Shown here piece after piece: positions 14,319 through 14,750 of a DNA stretch of 14,750 bases (within the stretch, counting starts at the first letter, position 1; each line of letters opens with the position of its first letter). The translations under genes and the position numbers were made by a program. The notes under the pieces are model-generated. The model did no database searches, had not been told where the DNA came from, and saw only the letters and a list, made by a program, of their open reading frames with translations. The DNA is taken from contig JACFNM010000073.1 in NCBI GenBank assembly GCA_019454915.1, forward strand, positions 1 to 14,750, read 5' to 3'. Source of the stretch: Chitinophagaceae bacterium (GTDB taxonomy: Bacteria > Bacteroidota > Bacteroidia > Chitinophagales > Chitinophagaceae).

Positions 14319-14750
14319 TCAGTCTTCGCTGAGAACGGTTTGTTCGGATTTGGTTTTATCGGTTTCAATGATGCCGTCCCTTAGCCTCACAATTCGCTTT
14401 GCATAATGCGCAATATCTTCTTCGTGGGTGACGAGTATAATGGTATTGCCTGACTCCTGTATCCGCGTGAAAATATTCATGATCTCATAGGACGTTTTGG
14501 TGTCCAGGTTACCTGTAGGTTCATCCGCAAGCAGGATAGAAGGGTTGTTAACCAGGGCGCGCGCGATAGCCACACGTTGGCATTGACCACCGCTTAATTC
14601 ATTCGGGCGATGGTGACTTCTGTCTGTCAGGTCCACCTGACGCAATCCCTCCATTGCCATTTCATACCGTTGTTTTTTGGGAACACCGGAGTAGATTAGC
14701 GGGAGCGCCACATTTTCCACCGCCGAAAGTTTGGGTAGCAGGTTGAATTG
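14319..14750 (-). CDS. ABC transporter ATP-binding protein, MacB/LolD-like, truncated at the window edge
   Basis: The frame stays open to the right edge: residues [10 protein letters not shown] precede the internal GTG at 14720, so the real start lies outside. What remains runs from the Q-loop (QFNLLP) through the signature LSGGQCQR, Walker B LLADE and the D-loop GNLDT to the switch histidine in VTHE. It ends in a charged tail ([14 protein letters not shown]). Walker A is beyond the edge. The [22 protein letters not shown] stretch is typical of the MacB/LolD/YknY group of ATPases that pair with FtsX-type permeases to move lipoproteins, peptides or drugs across the envelope. Its permease may lie to the right. 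The adenosyltransferase gene follows 64 bases downstream on the same strand. The Cys in LSGGQCQR is a slight departure from the usual Q or R there. Confidence 0.88.
   Translation of the reverse strand, partial: QFNLLPKLSAVENVALPLIYSGVPKKQRYEMAMEGLRQVDLTDRSHHRPNELSGGQCQRVAIARALVNNPSILLADEPTGNLDTKTSYEIMNIFTRIQESGNTIILVTHEEDIAHYAKRIVRLRDGIIETDKTKSEQTVLSED

Overview
The window looks like chromosomal DNA of a member of the Bacteroidota, most likely Chitinophagaceae. Supporting signs are DUF1080 and ThuA/sugar-dehydrogenase secreted proteins, an acidic DUF2795 protein typical of the phylum, starts without clear Shine-Dalgarno sequences, and promoter matches to the Bacteroidota consensus (TTTG, 19 bases, TAnnTTTG). 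The family-level assignment is inference from protein style, not from a marker gene. No rRNA, tRNA, CRISPR array, transposase or prophage gene is visible.

Left part (1-7000). A 5'-truncated surface protein of tandem propeller-type repeats runs rightward off the left edge and ends in an unusual C-terminus: half of an Fn3-like module, two hydrophobic segments with a lipobox-like motif, then the other half. It converges with two leftward genes: a lipoprotein fusing ThuA, a glucose/sorbosone-dehydrogenase propeller, PKD, cytochrome c and a carbohydrate-binding-like tail, followed by a secreted acetylxylan-esterase-like hydrolase. Both are exported and probably act on plant-type or oxidised sugars.

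Middle (7000-10300). A leftward cluster holds a cytosolic TPR protein, a phosphosulfolactate synthase-family (ComA) protein and shikimate dehydrogenase (aroE). The last two overlap by four bases. A gene-poor stretch of about 350 bases separates aroE from the ThuA fusion.

Right part (10300-14750). Rightward genes are a small membrane-anchored orphan protein with a near-leaderless promoter and a secreted protein with two DUF1080 (3-keto-disaccharide hydrolase family) domains. A strong bidirectional terminator separates these from a leftward DUF2795 gene. A divergent promoter region then drives DUF2795 leftward and a LolD-type ABC ATPase rightward. The LolD gene converges with a PduO-type cobalamin adenosyltransferase gene, which follows a second, right-truncated MacB/LolD-like ABC ATPase.

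The ThuA-dehydrogenase-cytochrome fusion and the tandem DUF1080 protein both belong to families linked to 3-keto-sugar metabolism, so the window may carry dispersed parts of an oxidative glycoside-degradation route. This link is inference. The remaining genes (aroE, lolD, adenosyltransferase, TPR) look like ordinary chromosomal genes.
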